From JAAYCI01 sp964369525 (GTDB lineage: Bacteria > Bacillota > Clostridia > Oscillospirales > Ruminococcaceae): a stretch of 16,343 nt of DNA. This document shows, piece by piece, positions 7,518-13,963 of this stretch (positions are counted from its first letter, which is position 1; the number at the start of each line of letters is the position of its first letter). Where the stretch lies: NCBI GenBank assembly GCA_964369525.1, contig CAYJEW010000047.1, positions 1 through 16,343 on the forward strand, written 5' to 3'. Both the position numbers and the translations under genes were made by a program. Below the pieces are notes generated by a model. The model had not been told where the DNA came from and searched no databases. It was given only the letters and a program-made list of their open reading frames with translations.

Positions 7518-8549
7518 GTGCAAAAAAGTGATTTCAATTTTATACTTCCCGATGAGTTAATTGCCCAAGAACCTGCACAGCCACGAGATTCCTGCCGCAT
7601 GCTATGCGTAAACAGAGAAAGTGGCCAGCTTATCCACAGCGTGTTTTCTCAGCTACCAGACATGCTGCAAAAGGATGACGTGCTTGTTGTTAACACAAGC
7701 AGGGTACTGCCGGCGCGCCTAATAGGGCATAAGCAGGGATTAAGCGGCGTATGTGAGCTACTTTTACTGCGTGAAACAGATACGCACGACCAATGGGAGT
7801 GTCTTGCACGTCCCGGTCGAAAGATAAAGCCATCGCACACGCTTTTATTTGGCGATGGTAGCCTGCAAGCAGATGTTGTACAAACGCTGGACAACGGCAA
7901 CAAAATAGTGAAGTTTTCTTACGATACAAAGACTTTATTTGAAAAGCTCGACGCATTTGGACGTATGCCATTGCCGCCATACATCACAAGCCAAATAACC
8001 ACTAATAACGACTACCAAACAGTATACGCAAAACAGCCCGGTAGCGCTGCCGCCCCAACAGCAGGGCTGCATTTTACCCAGCCGCTACTGCAACAGCTTC
8101 AGAACAAAGGCATTGAAATTGCAGAACTTACGCTACATGTAGGCCTTGGTACGTTTAGGCCGGTACAAGTAGAGCAGATTGAAGAGCACGCTATGCACAG
8201 CGAGTGGTACTCTTTACAGCAAGACCAAGCACAAAAAATCACCGACGCACGCAAAAAAGGCGGACGCGTTATAGCTGTTGGCACCACAAGTTGCCGAACA
8301 CTGGAAACCATAACCCGTCGCCATGGGGGTATATACGCCTCCAGCGGCGAAACCGATATTTTCCTGCGCCCCGGCAGCGAATTTTTAGCTGTGGACGGCC
8401 TTATAACCAACTTTCATCTGCCTGAAAGCACCTTGATTATGCTGGTTTCTGCCTTCTGCGGATACCAGCACACCATGGATGCATACATGGCCGCAGTGGA
8501 CATGAAGTATCGTTTTTACAGTTTTGGTGATTCAATGTTTATTATTTAA
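7518..8549 (+). CDS. queA: S-adenosylmethionine:tRNA ribosyltransferase-isomerase
   Basis: QueA transfers and rearranges the ribosyl group of S-adenosylmethionine onto preQ1 in tRNA, giving epoxyqueuosine. The 343-residue protein matches the family throughout: SDFNFILPDELIAQEP at the N terminus, NTSRVLPARL (about 68), AAPTAGLHFT (about 175), HVGLGTFRPV, and FHLPESTLIMLVSAF near the C terminus. I choose the GTG at 7518 because AGAGG (7506-7510) lies 7 bases upstream and the protein then begins like other QueA; the frame extends to a TTG at 7485 without family similarity. tgt follows 68 bases later, probably in the same operon. Confidence 0.95.
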   Translation: MQKSDFNFILPDELIAQEPAQPRDSCRMLCVNRESGQLIHSVFSQLPDMLQKDDVLVVNTSRVLPARLIGHKQGLSGVCELLLLRETDTHDQWECLARPGRKIKPSHTLLFGDGSLQADVVQTLDNGNKIVKFSYDTKTLFEKLDAFGRMPLPPYITSQITTNNDYQTVYAKQPGSAAAPTAGLHFTQPLLQQLQNKGIEIAELTLHVGLGTFRPVQVEQIEEHAMHSEWYSLQQDQAQKITDARKKGGRVIAVGTTSCRTLETITRRHGGIYASSGETDIFLRPGSEFLAVDGLITNFHLPESTLIMLVSAFCGYQHTMDAYMAAVDMKYRFYSFGDSMFII

Positions 8550-8617
8550 TTCATGTTGTACTCAATATGATATTTTGTTACAACTGCTAATTTAAATCTT
8601 GAAAGCGAGATGCATTG

Positions 8618-9748
8618 ATGTTTAAACTGCATAAAACTGAAGGCCTTGCACGGCTAGGCACGTATTCCACACCTCATGGCGAGGTGCAAACACCTGCATT
8701 TATGAATGTAGCCACTGCAGGTGCTATAAAAGGCGGCTTGTCAGCGGCAGACCTTGAGGTGCTGGGCTGTCAGGTGATGCTAAACAACACATACCATCTG
8801 CATATCCGTCCAGGTGATGAGCTTATTGCTCAGCTTGGTGGGTTACACTCTTTTACCACATGGCAACGCCCTATTTTGACTGATTCCGGCGGGTTCCAAG
8901 TGTTCAGCCTTGCAAAACTGCGCAAAATTACCGAAGAGGGTGTGGCATTTCGCTCTCATATTGATGGAAAAGCTATCTTTATGGGCCCTGAGGAGAGCAT
9001 GCAGATTCAAGCAAACCTTGGCTCCACCATCGCCATGGCATTCGACGAATGTGTGGAAAACCCTGCAGAAAAAAGCTATGTACAGCAAAGCAGCAAGCGC
9101 ACCATTCGCTGGCTACAGCGTTGCATTAAAGAACACGCACACTTAAAGCTAGAAGGGCCTACAACCAACCCCCAGCAGCATCTGTTTGGCATAAATCAAG
9201 GCGGTGCATACGATGATATCCGCATAGAAAACATGAAACAGATTGCCGATATGCAGCTGGACGGCTACGCCATAGGCGGGCTTGCGGTGGGCGAGCCCAC
9301 CGAGCAGATGTACCATATCATAGAGACGGTTCAGCCACACATGCCGAGCGAAAAAATTCGCTATTTAATGGGCGTTGGTACGCCTGTTAACATACTTGAG
9401 GCGGTGCATAGAGGGGTAGACCTATTTGACTGCGTTATGCCCAGCCGAAACGCTCGCCACGGCCACCTTTTTACCTGGAGTGGCATACGCAACATAAACA
9501 ACGCAAAGTATGCACAAGATAGCCTGCCGCCCGACGAGCAGTGCACATGCCCTGTATGCAAACGGTATTCAAGGGCATACCTGCGCCACACCATGCGCGC
9601 AGGCGAGGCTTTGGGAAAACGACTATGCGTAATACACAACATGTTTTTCTACAATCAGTTGATGGAAAAAATCAGAGAATCTTTACGTAATAACGAATAT
9701 AATTGCTTTTACAGCAAATACCGCGATATTTTGGATATGCGTATATAA
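8618..9748 (+). CDS. tgt: Queuine tRNA-ribosyltransferase (tRNA-guanine transglycosylase)
   Basis: Tgt swaps guanine 34 for preQ1 in tRNAs with GUN anticodons, the step before QueA. The 376-residue protein has SGGFQVFSL (about 93-101, with the catalytic Asp before it in LTDSGG), the FDECVENP segment, GGLAVGE, the DLFDCVMPSRNARHG block holding the second active Asp, and the zinc site with Cys-X-Cys-X2-Cys and a later His (CTCPVCKRYSRAYLRH). The ATG at 8618 gives the expected N terminus; a TTG three bases upstream is also open. The ribosome binding site is weak (an AAAGCGAGA stretch), suggesting partial dependence on translation of queA mRNA. Confidence 0.96.
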   Translation: MFKLHKTEGLARLGTYSTPHGEVQTPAFMNVATAGAIKGGLSAADLEVLGCQVMLNNTYHLHIRPGDELIAQLGGLHSFTTWQRPILTDSGGFQVFSLAKLRKITEEGVAFRSHIDGKAIFMGPEESMQIQANLGSTIAMAFDECVENPAEKSYVQQSSKRTIRWLQRCIKEHAHLKLEGPTTNPQQHLFGINQGGAYDDIRIENMKQIADMQLDGYAIGGLAVGEPTEQMYHIIETVQPHMPSEKIRYLMGVGTPVNILEAVHRGVDLFDCVMPSRNARHGHLFTWSGIRNINNAKYAQDSLPPDEQCTCPVCKRYSRAYLRHTMRAGEALGKRLCVIHNMFFYNQLMEKIRESLRNNEYNCFYSKYRDILDMRI

Positions 9749-9778
9749 TTTCAGATTGCTTATATATAAATAAATAGC

Positions 9779-9807
9779 TTGCATATTCCACATCAATTGG
9801 ATATAAT
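9779..9807 (+). promoter_or_regulatory. Promoter upstream of yajC
   Basis: TTGCAT (9779-9784), a 17-base spacer, and a perfect TATAAT (9802-9807). It lies about 30 bases before the yajC start, giving a short leader with the AAGGAGGG site. Confidence 0.83.
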
Positions 9808-9836
9808 ATTAAGGTATCATATAAGGAGGGAACTAC

Positions 9837-10247
9837 ATGAATTTCGCACTACTTACAGCAGGCGATTCTAGCAACAATATAGTTTTGTTTGGCGGCGTAC
9901 TGCTGATGGTTTTGGTTTTATACTTTGCTATGTGGCGTCCACAGCGTAAAAAAGAAAATGAAGCCAAAGAAAAACAAAGGCAAGTTGAAATTGGCGACGA
10001 AATTACAACCATAGGCGGCATTGTGGGCCGTGTTGTAAGCCTGAAAGAAGACACTTTTGTGCTTGAAACAGCAGGCGACCGCTCGCGTATGCGCTTCAAA
10101 AGATGGGCTATTCAAGAGGTTGGTAAACTTAGCCTTGATGATTCCACTTCAAAGCCTGTACCAGAGCCAACCCCAGAGAAAAAATCTTTGTTTGGCGGCT
10201 TGTTTGGTGGCAAGAAAAATGACGATTCTGCTGACACCGCTAAATAA
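9837..10247 (+). CDS. yajC: Preprotein translocase accessory subunit YajC
   Basis: YajC is a small membrane protein that joins SecDF at the Sec translocon. The 136-residue protein has one transmembrane helix (about 14-34, NIVLFGGVLLMVLVLYFAMW), then the family hallmark RPQRKKE and the soluble domain with GDEITTIGGIVGRVV (about 58-72). The charged C-terminal tail has two short LFGG repeats (SLFGGLFGGKK) and is longer than in many YajC. The ATG is 5-6 bases after AAGGAGGGA. secDF is not in the window. In clostridia yajC often neighbours the SCIFF genes, as here. Confidence 0.93.
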   Translation: MNFALLTAGDSSNNIVLFGGVLLMVLVLYFAMWRPQRKKENEAKEKQRQVEIGDEITTIGGIVGRVVSLKEDTFVLETAGDRSRMRFKRWAIQEVGKLSLDDSTSKPVPEPTPEKKSLFGGLFGGKKNDDSADTAK

Positions 10248-10268
10248 TTATGTGAATAACACATAATT
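10246..10268 (+). repeat. Perfect hairpin at the yajC stop, upstream of the SCIFF gene
   Basis: AATTATGTG, a 5-base AATAA loop, then CACATAATT: a perfect 9-base-pair stem that begins in the yajC stop codon and ends 25 bases before the peptide start. It has no T-tract, so it is more likely an mRNA processing or stabilising element, or an operator, than a terminator. Function is inference. Confidence 0.6.
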
Positions 10269-10293
10269 CTCTTTAATATAGGAGGTATGCAAA

Positions 10294-10452
10294 ATGAAAC
10301 ATGTTACATCGCTTAATGGCAAAAATCTAAAGCAGATGGCTTGCAAAGGCGGCTGCGGCGAATGCCAAACATCCTGCCAAAGTGCATGCAAAACTTCGTG
10401 CACAGTAGCAAACCAAAAGTGCGAGCAAACCACCCAAAAGCATGCAAAATAA
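10294..10452 (+). CDS. SCIFF ranthipeptide precursor (Cys-rich, 52 residues)
   Basis: A 52-residue precursor of the SCIFF family (six cysteines in forty-five residues), found across Clostridia beside its radical SAM maturase. It starts MKHVTSLNGKNLKQMACK and continues with the family core GGCGECQTSCQSACKTSC and TVANQKCE. I count seven Cys, at 17, 21, 24, 28, 32, 36 and 43. In the C. thermocellum homologue (CteA) a thioether joins Cys32 to Thr37; both residues are at the same positions here. AGGAGG (ends 10285) is 8 bases before the ATG; a nearer ATG at 10287 is out of frame and too close. The Lys/His/Gln-rich tail after Cys43 is unremarkable. The biological role of SCIFF peptides is not settled; no exporter or protease lies next to it. 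Confidence 0.95.
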   Translation: MKHVTSLNGKNLKQMACKGGCGECQTSCQSACKTSCTVANQKCEQTTQKHAK

Positions 10453-10476
10453 ACTGCATACTGCGTAAATAATGCA

Positions 10477-10507
10477 ACAGAAGGCGGTGTATCCGCCTTC
10501 TGTTTTT
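10477..10507 (+). terminator. Intrinsic terminator or attenuator between SCIFF precursor and maturase
   Basis: ACAGAAGGCGG and CCGCCTTCTGT form an 11-base-pair perfect stem around a TGTAT loop, followed by TTTTT. It begins 24 bases after the peptide stop and ends 17 bases before the maturase start, so only read-through would express the maturase from upstream promoters. Confidence 0.9.
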
Positions 10508-10524
10508 GCGAGTGAGGATATTTT

Positions 10525-11910
10525 ATGATTCATACATTTCAAAAATATGGCCTAAACCTTGTGTTAGACACCGGCAGTGGCGCGGTTCATTTACCAGACA
10601 ATGCCGCATATGCGTTGCTTTGCGAGCTGAGCGAGCAGCAATTTAAAGAGGGGAGGCGCGAACATATTCCCGCACCCTTGCTAGAACAATACGGTGCAAG
10701 CGTAATATATGAGGCTTTTGATGAACTAAGGGAACTTATCACACAAGAGGTGCTTTTTGTAGACGATAGTTACAGCGAATTTGCCGACCAGCTTGGTACA
10801 GCGCCTATAAAAGCCATGTGCTTACATATTGCGCACGATTGTAACCTACGCTGCCAATACTGCTTTGCTGCCACCGGCGATTTTGGCGGCGAGCGAGAGT
10901 TCATGAGTGCAGAAGTGGCAAAAAATTCCATAGATATGTTAATATCTCTTAGCGGTGAGCGGGTGAACCTAGAGGTAGACTTTTTTGGCGGCGAACCACT
11001 AATGAACTTTGACGTTGTACGCCAAACGGTAGATTATGCACGTTCCATTGAGAAAAAGCATGGCAAAAACTTCCGTTTCACCATTACCACCAACGGTGTA
11101 GCGCTAAATAATGACATCATTGAATATATTAACCGCGAGATGAGCAATGTTGTGCTGTCGCTCGACGGTCGCAAAGAGATAAATGACGCAATGCGCCCAA
11201 CACCCGGTGGCAAAGGCTCTTATGACACTATAGTGCCAAAGTACCAAAAACTTATTTCAAAGCGTATGCAAGGACCATACACCGAATACTATGTAAGAGG
11301 CACTTATACACGTCACAACGTAGATTTCCATAATGATGTACTCGCCATGGTAGACCTAGGGTTCGACCAAATCTCGGTAGAACCGGCAACCGGCTCCGTC
11401 GAAGAAAATTACGCGATACAGTTTGAACATCTCGAAAAAATACAACATAGCTACGACGCACTTGCAGAAGAATTGATTAAAAGACATCAGCAAGGCAGGG
11501 GAGTTTTCAACTTTTTTCACTTTATGCTAGACCTAGAGAATGGCCCCTGTGCTATAAAACGCTTAAAAGGTTGTGGCAGTGGCAACGAATATATTGCCGT
11601 AACTCCCAAAGGCGAGCTTTATCCGTGCCACCAGTTTGTGGGAATTGATGAATTTTTGATGGGCACGCTACAGGACGGCATACAAAAACCAACGATAAAA
11701 GAAGAATTTTCTAAAGCACATATACAAAACAAGCCCGAGTGTGTACACTGCTGGGCAAAGCTGTTTTGCAGCGGTGGCTGTAATGCCAACAACCATCTCT
11801 ATGCAGGCCATATTTTGCGTGCCCACGAACTTTCTTGCGAATTAGAGAAGATGCGGCTAGAATGTGCAATAGCAATCAAAGCAAAGCTAGCATTGCTTGA
11901 AAATGTATAA
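10525..11910 (+). CDS. SCIFF maturase, radical SAM/SPASM thioether-forming enzyme
   Basis: This enzyme installs the thioether crosslink in the SCIFF peptide. The 461-residue protein has an N-terminal peptide-binding region (about 1-90, winged-helix RRE-like by family), the radical SAM cluster motif CNLRCQYC (Cys106, 110, 113), the FFGGEPLMNF SAM-binding segment, and a C-terminal SPASM domain with many Cys: C342, C350 in KGCGSGNEY, the Cys in GELYPCHQF, then CVHCWAKLFCSGGC, and two more in the last 30 residues, enough for two auxiliary iron-sulfur clusters. GTGAGGA precedes the ATG by about 6 bases. The precursor lies immediately upstream. Very close in architecture to the characterised CteB; identification is firm, exact linkage is by homology. 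Confidence 0.95.
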   Translation: MIHTFQKYGLNLVLDTGSGAVHLPDNAAYALLCELSEQQFKEGRREHIPAPLLEQYGASVIYEAFDELRELITQEVLFVDDSYSEFADQLGTAPIKAMCLHIAHDCNLRCQYCFAATGDFGGEREFMSAEVAKNSIDMLISLSGERVNLEVDFFGGEPLMNFDVVRQTVDYARSIEKKHGKNFRFTITTNGVALNNDIIEYINREMSNVVLSLDGRKEINDAMRPTPGGKGSYDTIVPKYQKLISKRMQGPYTEYYVRGTYTRHNVDFHNDVLAMVDLGFDQISVEPATGSVEENYAIQFEHLEKIQHSYDALAEELIKRHQQGRGVFNFFHFMLDLENGPCAIKRLKGCGSGNEYIAVTPKGELYPCHQFVGIDEFLMGTLQDGIQKPTIKEEFSKAHIQNKPECVHCWAKLFCSGGCNANNHLYAGHILRAHELSCELEKMRLECAIAIKAKLALLENV

Positions 11911-11929
11911 TACGATATATCGTATTATA
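11906..11929. repeat. 24-base perfect AT-rich palindrome over the maturase stop codon
   Basis: A perfect dyad centred between 11917 and 11918, with core TACGATATATCGTA and flanks that keep full symmetry to 11906 and 11929. It has no loop, overlaps the TAA stop, and shares bases with the terminator that follows, so the two structures compete. It could be a protein-binding site or only an AT-rich coincidence. Confidence 0.6.
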
Positions 11930-11969
11930 TTCAAGTAAAGCTGTTTCACTTTACTTGAATATAATTTTT
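11924..11969 (+). terminator. Intrinsic terminator of the SCIFF maturase
   Basis: ATTATATTCAAGTAAAG and CTTTACTTGAATATAAT form a 17-base-pair stem with an 8-base loop (CTGTTTCA), followed by a T run (11965-11969). AT-rich but long. On the minus strand the stem also ends in A/T-rich sequence, so it may act for the recombinase transcript as well. Confidence 0.85.
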
Positions 11970-12230
11970 CAATTAAAGCACAAAATGATGGTTGTTGAAT
12001 GCAATTATTTGTATTTAATGCTTAATCGTTTTGTGCTTTTGTTTTTTGCAAATTTTTACTGAATGTTGCTCAGACTACTTATTACTTAATATAGTTATCG
12101 ATATTCCAAATATTAAAATTGAAAATCAAATTATATATAAATAAAACACATTTTCCGCACAACTATTTTTTGAGGATTTTTAGCAAATTTTTTAATATGT
12201 TATCGTTGTATTTAAGACAAAGATGAAATT
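11970..12230. other. AT-rich intergenic region with one long-range inverted repeat
   Basis: No coding frame is convincing here. AAAGCACAAAA (11975-11985) and TTTTGTGCTTT (12029-12039) form an 11-base-pair stem around a 43-base loop, followed on the plus strand by TGTTTTTTG. This could be the 3' end of a small RNA, a second terminator, or the terminator region of the recombinase gene. The remainder (12045-12230) is A/T-rich with no structure I can support. Confidence 0.5.
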
Positions 12231-13265
12231 CTATCCTTCTTCGCCATTCACATTGCTTTTTTTAGGTGCTACAATAGAGGCGAGCGGAGATGCATCCGCT
12301 GCTTTTTTCAGTGCATCTGAATCTAAATGAGTGTAGATTTCTGTCGTAGATACGTCTACATGCCCAAGTATTTCTTTAAGCGACAGTAGGTCTACATGAC
12401 CATGATTATACATTAAACTTGCCGCTGTATGCCTTAACTTATGCACTGAATATCCTTTTCCGGACAGACCTGCCGCCTGAAAGCAGCGCTCTACAATTTG
12501 TTGTATGCGCCTTGCCGAAAGGCGTTTTCCTGTACGTTTAGAAACAAAAAGTGCGTTATCTTGTAAATTTTCAAGCTTTTTGCGTGCATTTATCAAATTG
12601 TTAATTGCGGCTATGCATGCGCTATTTAGATAGATAGTACGTTCTTTATTGCCTTTTCCAACAACACGTAATGTGTCGCTTTTTATATCGGTTGTATTTA
12701 TACCCACAAGTTCAGATAATCGCATACCACAGTTTAAAAATAGGGTTATAATGCAGTAATCACGCTCGTAAAAGTCACTTTCTATCTGTGATAGTAACTC
12801 GATGCTTTCTTCAAGCGACAGGTACTTTGGAAGGCGTTTTTTCCTAGCTGGGGCTTCAACATCTTCGGCCGGATTAATTTTTAATTTTCCGGTTTTATTT
12901 GTTAAATATTTAAAAAATCCCCGTAGACTAGATAATTTTCTAGCTCTTGATGCTGCTGTATTTTCTCGTTCTTTTGTGACGAAATATAAATAATCATATA
13001 TTTCGATTTTTGAGATTTTTTCAATAAAATTTATATCTAGCTCAGAGATGTCAATTTTTCCTGGTTCGATGTCTGCTGCAACAAACCCGCGATGCTGAAC
13101 CAGAAATTTAAAGAATGTGCGAAGGTCGATGTAGTAGCCATTAACCGAGCGTGGCGATAGGCCACGGATGGTTAAAGTATATTTTAAATATTCCTGTACA
13201 AGCTGTGGGCAATCAGAAAAATCTAATTGCTTGCCTGGACTATGTGGATTTATATATGTACTCAA
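12231..13265 (-). CDS. Tyrosine recombinase of the XerC/XerD type
   Basis: A 344-residue site-specific recombinase. The N-terminal core-binding domain spans about 18-125 and the catalytic domain about 145-325. All family catalytic residues are visible: Arg182 in CGMRLSEL, a Lys in GKGNKER (204/207), His275 and Arg278 in HKLRHTAA, His302 in LGHVD, and the nucleophile Tyr311 in TEIYTHLD. It is about 40 residues longer than typical XerD, with an N-terminal extension, an insert near 65-85 and a Lys/Asn-rich tail. The start is TTG at 13265, with AGGAGG (13275-13280) 9 bases before it; the nearer ATG at 13273 gives only three codons. Base composition is clearly more A/T-rich than neighbouring genes. 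It could be the chromosome-dimer recombinase or a local DNA-inversion or mobile-element enzyme; no phage or transposon genes are adjacent. Confidence 0.9.
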   Translation of the reverse strand: MSTYINPHSPGKQLDFSDCPQLVQEYLKYTLTIRGLSPRSVNGYYIDLRTFFKFLVQHRGFVAADIEPGKIDISELDINFIEKISKIEIYDYLYFVTKERENTAASRARKLSSLRGFFKYLTNKTGKLKINPAEDVEAPARKKRLPKYLSLEESIELLSQIESDFYERDYCIITLFLNCGMRLSELVGINTTDIKSDTLRVVGKGNKERTIYLNSACIAAINNLINARKKLENLQDNALFVSKRTGKRLSARRIQQIVERCFQAAGLSGKGYSVHKLRHTAASLMYNHGHVDLLSLKEILGHVDVSTTEIYTHLDSDALKKAADASPLASIVAPKKSNVNGEEG

Positions 13266-13303
13266 ACTAACATGCCTCCTTAAAGCGGTTTAAATCTCCC
13301 CTG

Positions 13304-13333
13304 AATTTCGCTAAATTCTAATTAAGCGAAATT
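13304..13333 (-). repeat. Inverted repeat in the recombinase leader
   Basis: AATTTCGCT (13304-13312) and AGCGAAATT (13325-13333) form a 9-base-pair stem with a 12-base loop, about 40 bases before the TTG start and inside the predicted leader. Candidate operator or mRNA structure. Confidence 0.55.
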
Positions 13334-13342
13334 GTTGATATT

Positions 13343-13366
13343 AAAAAAATAAAAGCTCTTCGCTTT
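13343..13366 (-). terminator. Weak terminator-like hairpin in the recombinase leader
   Basis: Minus strand: AAAGC, loop GAAGA, GCTTT (13366-13352), then TATTTTTTT. The stem is only five base pairs, so termination would be partial at best. Its AAGCGAA is also complementary to TTCGCTT in the inverted repeat downstream. Its position between promoter and gene suggests possible attenuation. Confidence 0.4.
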
Positions 13367-13410
13367 ACTTGCATATCCCCTTTGCAATTTAGGTAATGTG
13401 TCTTTTTAAT

Positions 13411-13439
13411 ATTCTATAACACTTCCAGCCTTATGTCAA
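13411..13439 (-). promoter_or_regulatory. Promoter of the tyrosine recombinase gene
   Basis: Minus strand: a perfect -35 TTGACA (13439-13434), a 17-base spacer and a -10 TAGAAT (13416-13411). The predicted start near 13404 gives a leader of about 140 bases, which holds a hairpin and an inverted repeat. Confidence 0.83.
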
Positions 13440-13570
13440 ATAATTGCAATATACTATGCCAATTTAATCGGTGTAAAACTTATAACAGTTTCAGTACAAG
13501 CCATATGCGACAATAATTTTTATGCCAAGGTATGTTTGGCTGTTTGAGAATAAATTAAATGCTAATACTT

Positions 13571-13606
13571 TATAGCATTTATAGCGCTATGAATTCAAAT
13601 GCTATA
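13571..13606. repeat. Nested inverted repeat
   Basis: TATAGCATTT (13571-13580) and AAATGCTATA (13597-13606) are perfect 10-base inverted arms. The 16 bases between them consist of two palindromes, ATAGCGCTAT (13581-13590) and GAATTC (13591-13596). It lies about 300 bases upstream of the recombinase gene and about 90 bases from the gap. Confidence 0.65.
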
Positions 13607-13698
13607 CCTTACTCTCTTATAAAGATGAATAAAACATAATCTAGTGCATTGTTTAATTGTCGTACCTGAGATTGCAAGGATATAGCTTTTAAATAGAC

Positions 13699-13798
13699 NN
13701 NNNNNNNNNNNNNNNNNNNNNNNNNNNNNNNNNNNNNNNNNNNNNNNNNNNNNNNNNNNNNNNNNNNNNNNNNNNNNNNNNNNNNNNNNNNNNNNNNN
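13699..13798. other. Assembly gap of 100 N
   Basis: Exactly 100 N, a conventional placeholder for a scaffold join of unknown length. Sequence on the two sides may not be adjacent, and genes may be missing here. Confidence 0.99.
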
Positions 13799-13963
13799 GT
13801 ACTTGAGAAGTGCTTTGAACTGTCATATTTTTTATAGGTAAAATCAAATGCATCTCATATGGTTTTGCATTATTTGTGTGTTATATAGTGCTACAAAGTG
13901 TTTATATTGATTCTTTTGGCATCTTCTTAAGTTGACCCCCTTCCCTGTTTTTGTATAAAAGTA

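Larger units (their letters stand above)
13440..13963. other. Gene-free AT-rich region interrupted by the assembly gap
   Basis: I find no coding frame with a ribosome binding site on either side of the gap. Content: a nested palindrome (13571-13606), 100 N, and A/T-rich sequence downstream of radA. No clear terminator for radA is visible before the gap. A gene could be hidden in or across the gap. Confidence 0.6.

Noticed and set aside
12231..13698. Integrated prophage or transposon
   Set aside because: Only a lone recombinase is present: no terminal repeats, cargo, capsid or replication genes, and no target duplication could be seen.
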